Shown: in pieces, positions 1 through 10,222 of the stretch
How the letters are laid out: every line of letters starts with the position of its first letter
Numbering within the stretch: the stretch's first letter is position 1
From: Diphasiastrum complanatum
Taxonomy: Eukaryota; Streptophyta; Lycopodiopsida; Lycopodiales; Lycopodiaceae
Length of the DNA: 62,000 nt
Direction of reading: 5' to 3'
NCBI GenBank assembly: GCA_029204225.1
Contig: CM055092.1
Span: 82,223,543 to 82,285,542, forward strand
Made by a program: the position numbers and the translations under genes
Notes under the pieces: generated by a model
Told to the model about the DNA's origin: nothing
The model's input: only the letters and a program-made list of their open reading frames with translations
The model's database searches: none

Positions 1-1130
1 TGCTCTTCCGTAGCATGTGGCCGTATTCTCTTTCTATTGCTCGTATTCTTGGTGCTGCCTGTTTGATAGCCTTGGATAAGCCTGGTAGTGGAGGTGCGTC
101 CCATTGCTGTTGGAGAGGTTTTATACAGATTGGTTTCTAGGGCTCTTGGTTCCAGCTTTGTGACAATTTTCATGACCACCTATTTCCTTATCAGTTTGGT
201 TGTGCTACTCCTGGCGGTTTGCGAGACAATCATACATGTTTTGCCGTGCTACCTTGGATCTTCATCCAGATTGGGTTGTCCTTCAAGTGGATGTAAAAAT
301 GCTTTCATTTTTGTTTTCCGAGGGACCATTTTCCAAGAACCTTCGTGCGGCTCACGGTCCTCTCACTCGGCTTATCCGTTTGTTCGCTCTTTTTATTCCA
401 TTGGGATGCGCCTCTATATTTTCAGTCATGCTTATCGCTCAGGTGATGTTTCGGTTATCTCGATCTGCTGATGGTATCAGACAAGGTAATCCTTGGGTGG
501 TATTCTTTTTGCTTTGGTGCACTATCAGACATTGCTTGTTTTTTTTGTTGTTTTTCCTTCTTGTTTGTTTCCCTCTATTGCTGATGACACGCATATTGTG
601 GGACCTGCTAATGACGTCTTTCCGGCTTTCCTACATTTATCTTAGCAACTTTCGACTTTGGGCCTCACTGTCAATCCCTCTAAGTGCGTTGCTTGGTGTC
701 CTCAGGCCTCCTTCCCGAGCTCCCTTTACCTACAAGTTTCAATGCTCCGGTTGATGGGATTCGAGCGCTTGGTATTCCTATAGGTTTCTCGGATTTTGTG
801 GCTTTCTCCTTTGTAAGACACTTTGGGCGCGCATCTTCGTCACGCTGATTTGCTACCAAAGCTTGGCAATGCTCAAATTGCTCTAGGGATTCTCACTCAA
901 TGCTTCGCTCAACGGCCAAGTTATATTCTACGGTGTGTTCCTCCTCTCTTGATGTTTTGGCTTTGCTACAAGATTTCGATAATACTTTATCAGATATTCT
1001 GGGTCACTTGATGGGTTCAAAATCCTTTCGTATTCCCAATGGTTAGCTCATTAATGGACAAGTCTCTCTTCCCGCTTCGTCCGGAGGGTGTTGGCTTTCT
1101 TGCACAGCTTCTATTACTCCAGCTGCTTTT
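1..1130 (+). pseudogene. Non-LTR retrotransposon reverse transcriptase remnant
   Basis: Broken reverse-transcriptase coding sequence running in from the left edge. The motif VRPIAVGEVLYRLVSR (from about 94) is the conserved RPIAVGE.. block of plant and algal non-LTR RTs. It is followed in other frames by a YQFG.ATPGG-like block (about 185-225), LDLHPDWVVLQVDVK (about 256-300, with the first catalytic Asp), a DGIRQG(N)P block (about 470-495), and FPSIADDTHIVGP (about 572-605) holding the ADDT catalytic pair. These blocks lie in all three frames, so at least four frameshifts have accumulated. The remaining text to 1130 continues as thumb/connection-like sequence (GAHLRHADLLPKLGNAQIA.., from about 823). 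The family call is strong and the reading frame is dead. The same element continues into the next entry. Confidence 0.75.
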
Positions 1131-2107
1131 ATGGGAAGTTGGGCCCTTGTTGCCTCTGCACTTATCTCTCGATTTCAGCAGGACAACAAGCCCATTCTTC
1201 TTGATTCAGTAGCTCATGTGGAAACAGACATTCTTCCTTTCCAACAACATCTTTGTGCGACCAAGGATCTCATCCCTCCACATGTGCGAGCTTCTTTGCC
1301 TCCCTTTGAGACTTTGCTTAGCCATCAACGTGCTCATTTTCAGAAGTATCTTTTGGAGCGCTTCCACTCACATGCTTTCACTCAGCTTCTCCATGATTCA
1401 CCTTCCGATGAGACTCGGGCTCGCCTTTTGTCTTGTGTAGGCCCCGATGTTGGTGCTTGGCTTGTTGCGCGCCCTGTGTTCCACACTTGCACCTTTCTTC
1501 AGAGTTGTTTTCTCACCGCTCTTCGGGTTAGGTTTTTTCCCTCATCCAGTGTCTGACAGGTTTGACAAAATGTTCCTGTGGTCACCCTGTTGATCCTATT
1601 GGCACTCATCTCATGCGTTGCCCTTCTGGCAGAGAGTGCACTGCGACTCATGATTCCATTCGTGAAGTATTGGCATCTATTGCACATGAGTGCGACTTTC
1701 ATGTTGTCTGGGATCAGCAGACCCACATCTTGCCTGTGTCTGATTCACAGTCGCCTCGGCGTCGAGTTGATCTTGTTCTTTTGCGCGAGGGGATTCGCAC
1801 GCTTGGGGATGTTGTTGTTGCTGATCCTTCGCGGCCTGACCTCCTTTGCCATGCTTCAACTACTCAGGGTGCCGCTGCTTCTCATGCAGCTCTAGATAAA
1901 GAGCGAGATTATTCACATCGCACTCCTGGAGAAGACTTTATTCCTTTTGCTTTGGAAACATATGGGTGCATGCGTAAGAAATTCGATGATTTTCTATCAT
2001 CTTGTGCAGGTTTTGCAGCGAAACTCCAAGGACGTGGTGCCTCACCTTTATCTATCATTACGACTTATTATCGTCAACGAGTTTCTATGACTTTACAACG
2101 CACTTAG
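1131..2107 (+). pseudogene. C-terminus of the non-LTR element: Cys/His finger plus restriction-like endonuclease
   Basis: Two reading segments (1131-1556 and 1562-2107, shifted at about 1556) complete the upstream element. The second opens with CSCGHPVDPIGTHLMRC, a C-x-C...H...C finger, followed by RRRVDLVLL and GDVVVADPSRPD. These resemble the PD-(D/E)xK arrangement of restriction-like endonucleases. A later K/E..Y and FIPFALETYG block fits the tail of such domains in R2-like elements. In those families the nuclease nicks the target and starts target-primed reverse transcription. The stop is at 2105-2107. The second segment alone is open for 181 codons, so it is better preserved than the RT part. 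I infer the RLE assignment from motif order; no structure was compared. Confidence 0.62.
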
Positions 2108-3196
2108 GCACTTGCAATACTTCGACGTGCCGTAGTTGCGAAACAGGTGCTTCACAGCTTCCTGCACTATCTAAACTTCCAACTTTCTTAACTAGCGATT
2201 TACACTAAGCAGTAAGCTTTATGTAGATACTCTACGAGATTGTTGCTTTGTTATAGTTGTACAGTATCTCAATTTGCCTTATGGCCTTTACGCTTTCAAC
2301 ATTCATTCCTTTTTTGTACTCTAATGGATTTCCCATCTTTTATTAATAAAAACAAGAAGTTTCTCTTTAGATTCACTTCTTTATAGGTTTAAGGAAGTCC
2401 CCAAAAAAGATACATGTTTTTGGCTTACAGTTAAAGCACACGCAGCAATTTCGGAGCCTCACAACATAGAGAGAAACGAAGGATATAGAAGGCCTCACAA
2501 GGAAATCGAGAATGCTTGAAGTTCTTTGAACTCGTGGTCATCAACGAAGTGTGCTGGGAGTAATTGGCTCCGTGCCACCAAGCGACGAGGACGAGCAGCG
2601 GCAGGTACGTTATTGAAGTCAGTGGGAGTTATCGATCTTGTTGCATTTTGTCTTGTGAAGAAGTGATCTGTCGATAAGGTTTCGTGTTTACCGAGAATCA
2701 TCTTGTTTGGGTACATGCTTGGAGGTTTGTTTAGATGAACACCTTGTGCTTCCTATTCCTAAGTGGCTTTTTCATTTCACTTTATGTAGTACCATCACCT
2801 TGCTGATAATCTAAAAGTTACATGCATACGAGGGCGTGTCGTGGGCGCTGGTTCCACAGTCCCATGGTTCATTGGAGGTTTAATGGAAAGCTGCAACATA
2901 CATGAACATGCTTTTTTAGGGTTTTCGGCAAAATGAATGAGCACATTGTTTTCCTTGGAAGATTCATTTGAAGTGACGATGCCCTTTTCTGGCTTCCAAT
3001 AACGAAAAGCAAAATGCTGATAGTCAGATTTGGGATAGAGTGTCATGTACGATTAGTAGCTCCAAAAAACATCAACATGAATGTTTTAAAAGAATTTAGA
3101 AATAGACTTCTTTTGGGTGATTTATGAAAGGTTGAATGAATCCTTCATAAAGCTCACAAATTAGAAAGCCTTGTGCACAAATGGTCTGTTTGGGTT

Positions 3197-3199
<3 letters not shown>
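2108..3199. other. Probable 3' tail of the non-LTR element, then unassigned sequence
   Basis: A TTATTAATAAAAA stretch (about 2340) could hold the element's polyadenylation signal. No poly-A end or target duplication could be fixed. From about 2400 to 3199 I see no recognisable gene, RNA or repeat; the short open frames on the minus strand have no family features. Confidence 0.4.

Positions 3200-3256
<57 letters not shown>
3200..3256. repeat. (GA)n microsatellite
   Basis: An uninterrupted GA dinucleotide run of about 56 bp. It produces spurious Arg-Glu and Ser-Leu open frames on both strands. Confidence 0.95.
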
Positions 3257-3259
<3 letters not shown>

Positions 3260-3943
3260 ACAATGTATGACTCTTGTTCTGTCTTGTAGTATTTTTTCTC
3301 TCTCTCGGTGGCCACAGGAGGTTCACTTCCACAATCTGCTCTCTCGACATGCCCTCGATTTGGAGGTGCAGGGGCCAGCTCCTACACGGTTTTTCCAAAT
3401 GTCAACACATCCAAAACCTGCTCTCTACGAAGGATTCTGCGGGATCTTCATATGGTACCCTAGTTGTGTCGAATCGCGGTTCGTTCAAAGAACCACAATT
3501 TGAACGGCCGGTTTGAATTGGCCCGGTTCGAACCGTTATTTTTTGGTTCGAATGGCATTTTCCAGAGGACTGTTGCAGCTAATGTCAATGATGATATTAG
3601 ATAGATCATAGCTAAAACTGCAGGCAACAAATGGATCAAGAACCCTAAACCACAGGTGATGGTTATTGTTAAGTAACAAAACTCAGGAGTTGGAAGTTCT
3701 AAGTTTCACATCAAGATTCGAATTTCAATATCAATTAATCGTGAATTATAATCTACATGTTACCCATTAACACTAAGAAAGCACTTGCTTTTGACATAAT
3801 CGGTATTGAAGGGTAGAAATTAAGGGAGAGGGGGGAAAAAAAAACCCTAAAATCGATTTGTCGGTTCAAACCTGGAGAATTGATTCTTTCTTGATTCAAA
3901 TGTAGTTCGAAAAGGCGATCCAAAAGATACCATAAAACTTTGT
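3257..3943. other. Unassigned intergenic sequence
   Basis: No coding family is recognised. Positions 3476-3550 contain several GGTTCGAA/CGGTTCG words arranged as partial inverted repeats (GGCCGG..CCCGGTTCGAACCG), possibly the edge of a small repeat. They do not fold as a tRNA. Confidence 0.35.
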
Positions 3944-4189
3944 ATGGTACAACATACACCTACAGTACTTCAATATGATAATCAAAGTTGTACTAAACTG
4001 GTGAAGTATCTAGTTTTTCACAATAGGACAAAGTACATCGAAGTACAACAACACTTTATCAGAGAGAAGATTCAAAGTGGTGACGTGGAGCTTATTTATT
4101 GCCCTACAAAAGAGCAAGTTGCAGATAAACCAAAGGACTTGGCAAAGAAAAATTTCGTAATAGATAACAAAGTAAATATTAAGGGGAAG
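3944..4189 (+). pseudogene. Ty1/copia RNase H C-terminal fragment ('CopG')
   Basis: This encodes the end of a copia polyprotein. It includes QYDNQSCTKL, KYIEVQQHFIREKIQSGDVE and the CPTKEQVADKPKDLAKK block, which correspond to the DN.SA..L, KHIE..HHF(I/V)RE and T..Q.AD..TK.L motifs of the RNase H tail. The usual IFTK is replaced by KPKD, so even this piece is altered. It is cut off abruptly upstream of 3944; gag, protease, integrase and RT are absent. A purine tract AAGGGGAAG (4181-4189) directly precedes the LTR start, as expected for plus-strand priming. Identification is firm; the element is an old truncated 3' end. Confidence 0.85.
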
Positions 4190-4610
4190 TGCTAGGAATC
4201 AATGTTTATTTGCACCCCTAATGTTGGTTTGGCCATGCTTGTGAGCTATGTGAGGGGCCAATTCTATTTTTAGTATATCGAAGTCAACGTCCTAAAGTCA
4301 AGTTAGCTGGTCTTGCATGTAGGAGGGCGCAATAGTTCTACAATAGAACATGAGTGTTTAGAGAGCAACTATAGTAATGAGCTTTTTGTTTTTGCTTTTT
4401 GCTTTAAGCTTTTAGCTTTTGCTAACGACTAGAGAAATTATATAAGCAGGGCTGGTGCCCCACCTTCATTCATTCCATTGTAGAGAGCTATGCTCATTCT
4501 TCAATTAATCGAAGTTCTCTTTAATCTCTTATGTTGATGTTGATTGGTGTGTGTGAGTGCTAATATGATCAGTGCACTCCGATCTTGAATTTGTCCATCA
4601 AATTCCAACA
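4190..4610 (+). repeat. 3' LTR of the truncated copia element CopG
   Basis: The 421-bp segment begins TGCTAGGAATC right after the polypurine tract and ends TTCCAACA. A TATATAAG box lies near 4440, giving a plausible U3/R promoter. No partner LTR is in the window, so the borders rest on the TG..CA ends and the PPT. Confidence 0.65.
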
Positions 4611-5395
4611 CCATCTCCTTTCACGCATGGATCTTTGCCAAGTGAAAGGGGAGGTTGCACACCTAGAGACACCTCCTAATGACAATGCCATCATTTTCCT
4701 TGTTAGATTGCCAAAATTGCGATACATCCAAACCATGCCCTTGAGATGTGTGTTGCCCCTTGATGGAGCAAGACGGTTTTGTGGATTTCCCCATTGAGCC
4801 ACCAACCCCACTGGTCTTGCCCCATCCACATCCTTGGTCTACCCCTTGGGCACTTACTAGACATTTACAAGATGCGGATGCATGGATCTAGGTGCAGCTG
4901 GCTGAGATGGTGAAGGCTCCACAGAACCTATTGCCACAGTCAATCATCACACATTCACAAACCAGTCATTTGAAACTAGAAAGCCAAAAATTGAAACTTC
5001 TTACAGCAAATCAAATATTAGCAATCTGCAAAACAGAGTCCAGACTTATAAGGCCCAAGTCACACTCTACTAGTAAAGAATGCCAAATGTCTAATGAGTA
5101 GAATCACGATTTTTTGATATTCACTTGTGGCCGAAGGAGGTGCCTCCTTTTTTGCCAAAGTGGCTATTGCTGGATCTTTTGACCTTGGCATGGTAGGCTG
5201 TAGCCACTAGAGTCGAGTTCACTGTTTGGAGGCTTGATTTTTGATTCCTTGTTCCCTATGAATGGTACTTGCCCTCTCCTTTCCCTGTACTAAGTCTTAG
5301 TAAGCCTTACTACTTATGCCTCCTTACCGTGCCCCAACCTCTCTTATTATCCTCTCCCATGCAAGCTACTAATTCTCAGTAGAGCCCTCTTTAAA
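4611..5395. other. Unassigned sequence upstream of the uL30m gene
   Basis: No protein or RNA family is recognised. An open frame on the minus strand overlaps the LTR end and shows no domain. The right part probably belongs to the promoter region of the ribosomal protein gene. Confidence 0.4.
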
Positions 5396-5880
5396 TTCTC
5401 CTCAACTAACACTCTCTCCTTCTCTCAACCCTGAACCCTCTTCCCTCTTCTCTCCCCCTCTCCCCTTTCTCCTCTCCACTCTCCTCTCCTTTCGTTTCCT
5501 TACCAACACTTCTTTGGCTCTCATTTTCTTGCCTTAACAACTGAGTGAGAAATTGGAAATGAATCAGGATGATATGGATGCTTCTACTTATTGGGACTCA
5601 AGGTTCTCTATCTGTTTTATGTGTTGGTGAAGCTTGGAGGTTTGTGTTTGAGGTAGATGCTAGCAAGCAGGTGCACAAGTTGTTGACTAGACTAGTTGTA
5701 GAAGGTTAATCCAGTAATCTGCATTAGACTGATGATTTTACTCATATTTATTCAGAGGCGTTTGCGATTATAAGTTGTTAGGAATATAAAAGTTCTATGT
5801 TGGTGTAGAAGTTCTTTGATTGACATTGTAGAAACACTTATAACAAGGAAAGTAACGATACATTGTTGCACCAATAGGCA
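5396..5880 (+). promoter_or_regulatory. Likely core promoter/5' leader of the uL30m gene
   Basis: Positions about 5396-5515 are a nearly pure pyrimidine tract (CTCTCC/CCCTTTCTCC units), like the Y-patch found at many plant housekeeping promoters. A 5' UTR, possibly with a spliced leader intron (an AG at 5876-5877 lies just before the ATG), would fill the rest. An in-frame TAG at 5875-5877 prevents coding upstream of the ATG at 5881. No TATA box is obvious, as is common for ribosomal protein genes. The transcription start is not determined. Confidence 0.45.
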
Positions 5881-7437
5881 ATGGCGAGGGGATCAGCTAC
5901 TGAAGTTACATGGAGTGCACGGTTGGCTGTGCAACTTGTCCGTGGTTTGCCTGGAACACTAGCATTACACCGCCGAACTGTTAAAGCTCTTGGACTGCGA
6001 CGTCGGCATCAAACTGTCTTTCTTAACAACACTCCTACAATTCGAGGGATGATCAACCAGGTTGGAATGTTGTTTTTCTTGTCTGTCAAGAATGTAATTC
6101 ACATGCTTTTGCGTAGTTCTGGTTATCTTGAACTCATGGTTGGTTAGCTTTTAATTTGTCTCTGAACTTGACCTATCCCTTCTTTTCTGCTCGTAGACAT
6201 TGTAGTTTTCTCCCTACTTATGGCTTGAACCAGCCGAATAATTCCAAGAAAAGTAACCTTAAGCTTTCTTGTTGACATGTCCTTGTATGAGTGATATGGT
6301 ACGCTGAACCACAGCTAATTAGTTTCTTGCTTATTTTAATCTCGCATTTCTCTAGCTATGAAATAGTGTTGTTTGATGTATTGTTGTGATTCATGAAGGA
6401 CCCTTGGAGTTTAAACCCTGTGTCTTAAGAGCAGAATCCTTCTCTATGTTCTTGCGATATTTTTATTGTCTTCTTTGATTCTTTTTCCAACGGTTGTACT
6501 CTGTATGCCTGTAAGCACTTGTATAACACTGGTTTCAGCCACAGACCATAAGCTTTCAAGTTTTTTCTGCAATGTGAATGTCCTCCTTACACAACAATGT
6601 ATGAGCTAAATTGATAAGTTAGATGACGGGAAGCTTCTTGCTATCGTTTGAGGTTAGACAGTTTTTTTTCCCCAACATCTGCTCATACTTTGTCTACCAA
6701 AAGTTCCTCTTGTCAAAGAGGTTCAAGGCGGAAGGTTGTTCTGGTGATTCTTTACATTGGTACAAATAAATTTGAAGTGGGTACATTTGAACCAAGATTT
6801 GAAGGTTTGAAAGTATTTTGAAAGATATGATTAAACAAGGTATCAAAATAAGATCGAGGTTGAAAATAGCAAGGATCAATTTTAGCATCAAGTGCCATAA
6901 GAGACCTCAAAAGTCACCTCTCACAGGTTCCCTAGCTTCCACAAATCATTGCATCAAATGGAATGTTTGAAAACATATGTAAACAAAATTTTAAAGTGAG
7001 TAAAATGAAGATTTGAACTTGCATCAAATGAAAAATATTCAAAAAGGTTTAAGAACCTTCAAATTGTGATTCTTTGTAGCTACGGTTTTTACTGGTAATT
7101 GAAACTTAGAAAATATTTTTTGTATAGATTTGATTATACTCATGCTTTGGTAGCTTTTAAGGAGTGTCAGCTTACTATCTCTCACATCTTGACTACAATT
7201 TTGTCCCAAAGTTGAAGCATACACTCAAGATTTAAAAGCTCATGATTGATGCATCTTACATATTTTCATGATGGAGAGTGAATCAAAATCTGATGGTGCA
7301 GTGCTGTACAGGTAAAGAGACTTCTGTCAGTTGAAACAGAGGAGATGTTCAAGGAAAGAATTGAGAAAGAGGTCTGTCACAAGGCATTGCGACCTCCTCT
7401 TATATTTAAGCACAGCCCAGAAAACAGGACATCATAA
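5881..7437 (+). CDS. Mitochondrial ribosomal protein uL30 (L30 family), two exons
   Basis: Exon 1 is 5881-6060 (60 codons) and exon 2 is 7312-7437 (41 codons plus TAA), joined in phase 0 across a 1,251-bp GT-AG intron (6061-7311). The 101-residue product contains LVRGLPGTLALHRRTVKALG, then LRRRHQTV, NTPTIRGMINQ and, from exon 2, VKRLLSVETEEM and HKALRPPLI. This is the L30 fold with the plant mitochondrial-type C-terminal extension. uL30 sits on the large ribosomal subunit; the bacterial protein is about 59 residues, while plant mitochondrial forms are about 105. Size, splice phase and domain order all fit an intact gene. An in-frame stop lies just upstream of the ATG. The second exon is too short to show up as a long open frame and was found by matching the family's expected continuation. 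An AATAAA at 7611-7616 is a good polyadenylation signal, with another at 7703-7708. It is the only clearly functional host gene I recognise here. Confidence 0.92.
6061..7311 (+). other. Intron of the uL30m gene
   Basis: It begins GTTGGAATG after ..ATCAACCAG and ends ..GTGCTGTACAG before GTAAAGAGA. It is AT-rich with no embedded gene or recognisable element. Confidence 0.88.
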
Positions 7438-8600
7438 GAGCTCTCAGTTTTTCAAAATCCACATCTTCCATGTGAGCTTTGAAGAGTTTTTGTTTCCTTA
7501 ACTGCATAAATTTTTGTGATCAATCATTTGTAAGATTGATTTTGAAGTTATTTACAACTATTTAGTACATAAAAAGTCTCTAATTCAACAAAATTATGAC
7601 CACAGCAGTCAATAAAGTGCTCCTTTACATTTACTTGGGCTGTTTTTGTAATAATGTCGTGATATTAGAGTAGTTGAGAAGGAACCTCATGGCAATACTC
7701 TTAATAAAAGATCATTGACTATCCTTCAATGCTGTTTATGGCTGTACGCCTTTCATCTATTTTCAGGGACTTCAAATTTAGACTCGAAAGAAGAGGCTAA
7801 ATTCAGTCTATGATGGTTGGATAGCATGGGGAAGCAAGATTATTGAAATGTTACTTGGATGATCTAAAGCTCAATAGAAGCTAATGAAGTGCCTAGGTTT
7901 TGTAATGCGCTTGGGTTGGTATCCCTTGGTTTGAAACAATTATGTAGTAATGAGTGTCGATCCTTAAATTGTCATTGTCATCTGTTCATTAATTTTTGAG
8001 GTCATCATACCTCACCTTCATCCCTAAAAACTGTTGATTTTGGATAAATTAATGATATCATGCTCAAAGTTCAAGCTTAATATTCATAAAAACAGTGCAC
8101 TTATGCATTTTAGATACGTACAATTAGTTTTTCAACTAGGTGAAGTGAAATGACTCGTATTTTTCTCTCTTTACATGTTTTCAGCCTTGTGAAAATTTAT
8201 CGACCATGCCAGCATGCATATGATAGATGCATCTCATATTTCTTGAAAATTTTGAGATTTCAGTTAGACTTTTGACACCTAGCCAAGAGATATCAGTAGG
8301 GATCCTGAGATTGGTGAATAGATAACATGATTTGGCAGTCCTGAAAAGGAGTTGGATCTTAGATAATCCAATTGAACAATTAGAGCCAAAAATTGGGCCA
8401 GGTCAATCAAGAGTAGAATCAATTCGAACATCTTCATAGACCATTATGATTATATGGTGTTGGGAGAGCACAATACTCTTTGGAGATTCAACATACCAAT
8501 GTTTGTGGATCTACTATTGGAGGTTGAAGTGTGGGAGCAAGTGAATTGGCCGGACAATATCTAGGGGTGTTCATAAAGGCGATACACTATGATGCACAAT
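7438..8600. other. 3' UTR of uL30m and intergenic sequence
   Basis: Contains AATAAA signals at 7611-7616 and 7703-7708. The rest, to the start of the copia LTR, is unassigned AT-rich sequence without coding features. Confidence 0.55.
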
Positions 8601-8942
8601 TGAAATAAATGACTATGCTAAAGTTAATCCATAGGTTACTTTGACCCAAAAGGTCGAGATTTGTGTAACCATGGGTATTTAGTTATTTAGGCCATCCTAA
8701 GTTTGTCTTAAGTTCAGTTGGACCCAATTTTGGTCATGTACTGACTCGTGGGTCCTTAGGGGTCTAATTTTGTTTAGGGGCCCTATCTTGACTTTTGGGG
8801 GTGCCCTACATTTAGTAAGTGGTTAATCTTAGGGTTTGATGGCATTTGGCCACATCCAGGTAGAGTACTTAGATGCTCATTGTGTATTCCATTTTAAACA
8901 GTTTGGCTAAGCATTGCTCTCCATTGCTCTTGTTACTGTTTT

Positions 8943-9013
<71 letters not shown>

Positions 9014-9101
9014 GAGTTGGGCGCCCAGCCTCTTCTCTTTTGTTTTCTGTGGAGATTGATTGATAACTAGATCTTGGTGACTTGACTCTTGCTTTCCTAC
9101 A
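8601..9101 (+). repeat. 5' LTR of copia element CopE
   Basis: It starts TGAAATAAATGACTATGC and ends GCTTTCCTACA. It matches the 3' LTR (13262-13712) almost throughout, with scattered single-base differences. The two main differences are the first bases (TTAG is missing after TG here) and the CT microsatellite, which is about 65 bp here (8947-9011) and only about 13 bp in the 3' copy. Confidence 0.9.
8947..9011. repeat. (CT)n microsatellite inside the CopE 5' LTR
   Basis: A pure CT run following a T tract. It accounts for most of the length difference between the two LTRs (501 vs 451 bp). Confidence 0.95.
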
Positions 9102-9300
9102 TAGTATCAGAGCTACCGGATCTGCAGCAAGCTTGTTTGTTGGCGCCCTACCAAAAGAGGAGCTTCTCTGCTTTTTGTTGTGAAATTTCAGCATCTTGCT
9201 GATATTTTCAAGTGGAGTTTGGATCAGCTTTTTTTTGTCTCTTTTCAGGTTGAAGGAGGGCGTGTTGGAATATCAATCCACACTATAGAGAGAGCTATCA

Positions 9301-9373
9301 AACAGGGCGAAGCTCAGTGGTAGAGCATCCCATCCGGTATGAGAGAGGTCATGGGTTCGAATCCTAGTCTGTC
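9301..9373 (+). other. tRNA-like sequence in TRIM LTR1
   Basis: Contains AGCTCAGTGGTAGAGCA (A-box/D-arm) and GGGTTCGAATCC (B-box/T-arm). Relative to LTR2 it has lost about three bases at the start (GGGCGAAGCTC instead of GGGCGGATAGCTC), which weakens the acceptor/D-arm junction. It is not a credible functional tRNA gene. Confidence 0.7.
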
Positions 9374-9562
9374 CATCCATATTATGATTTATGGATTTCT
9401 AACATGGTATCAGAGCCAAGTTAGACCTAACAGTTCATGGTGTCAAAGCCATGGTTAGGTGGCCCAAGTTGTGGGGCATGTGACAGCTAGGACCCCAACC
9501 AAGTGTGGCTTGAGGGAGGGTGTTGGAATATCAATCCACACTCTAGAGAGAACTATGAAACA

Positions 9563-9635
9563 GGGCGGATAGCTCAGTGGTAGAGCATCCCATCCGGTAT
9601 GAGGGAGGTCCTGGGTTCGAATTCTAGTCTGTCCA
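9563..9635 (+). other. tRNA-like sequence in TRIM LTR2
   Basis: This 73-nt segment can form a 7-bp acceptor stem (GGGCGGA with TCTGTCC, two G.U pairs), a D-arm (GCTC/GAGC) and a T-arm (CTGGG/TCTAG around TTCGAAT) with a 3' discriminator A. The anticodon arm pairs poorly and no clear anticodon is evident. Matches to the A-box (TAGCTCAGTGGTAGAGCA) and B-box (GGTTCGAATTC) are good, so an internal RNA polymerase III promoter is plausible. It is a tRNA relic inside an LTR rather than a host tRNA gene. Confidence 0.75.
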
Positions 9636-10222
9636 TCCATATTATGATTTATGGATTTCTAACAGGGCGGCCATCAGAGATCTTGGAGGAGCAATTTTTG
9701 GCACCCAAAAATCAAAATTTCAAATCTAATTTTTATGCAACCAGTTTTCAGCAAGTTTTGTTTGGAGGAGGGCACCCAAAAATTTGCTACTGATTTTTGG
9801 TTGTGGTGTCTCCTTATCTTGTTGTTTTTGTTTTCAGGTTTGCATTTGTGTAGGAGGGCACCCAAAATTTAGCAAACCCTATTCAAGGTTAGGTCAACTT
9901 GTGGCTGAAAATTTGCAAATTCTCAGCAAGTAGCAGGGTGCTTTCAACAGCCCTATTGGAGTGTGTGTTGATCACACTATTTGGCTTCCTAATTGGTTTT
10001 GGGTGTAGGCTTCAATCGAAGCTAACCTAATTTTCAAGAAGCTGGTTTTTTTGTGCAGAAAGACAACCATCTATCCATTATCTTTTGGGCACTTTGGTTG
10101 CAGATTGAAAGACATCTTGTGCTCCTACTTTTAGCTCTTTGTTTGCTGCAAATTTTTGAGTAGATTAGGTTGTGGAAAGGCTCTCTTTCCTATCTACTAC
10201 AAGCTGAAATTTTGTTGGAGGT

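Larger units (their letters stand above)
9263..9664 (+). mobile_element. TRIM element with a tRNA-like sequence in its LTRs
   Basis: A complete 402-bp miniature LTR element. LTR1 is 9263-9404 (142 bp) and LTR2 is 9521-9664 (144 bp); both begin TGTTGGAATATC and end GATTTCTAACA. Directly after LTR1 comes TGGTATCAGAGCC (9405-9417, initiator-Met primer site). Directly before LTR2 comes the purine tract TTGAGGGAGGG. The 116-bp interior has no coding capacity. The flanks are GGGCG on both sides (9258-9262 and 9665-9669), a perfect 5-bp target duplication within the CopE leader. Each LTR contains a tRNA-like stretch (see separate entries). The plan resembles Cassandra TRIMs, whose LTRs carry 5S rRNA sequence, but here the Pol III-type sequence is tRNA-derived. 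Confidence 0.9.

Noticed and set aside
4569-4829. Minus-strand protein overlapping the LTR
   Set aside because: It begins within non-coding sequence, ends within the CopG LTR and shows no domain.
9301-9373. A functional tRNA gene
   Set aside because: Two near-identical copies sit inside TRIM LTRs, the anticodon arm pairs poorly and one copy lacks bases at the acceptor/D-arm junction.
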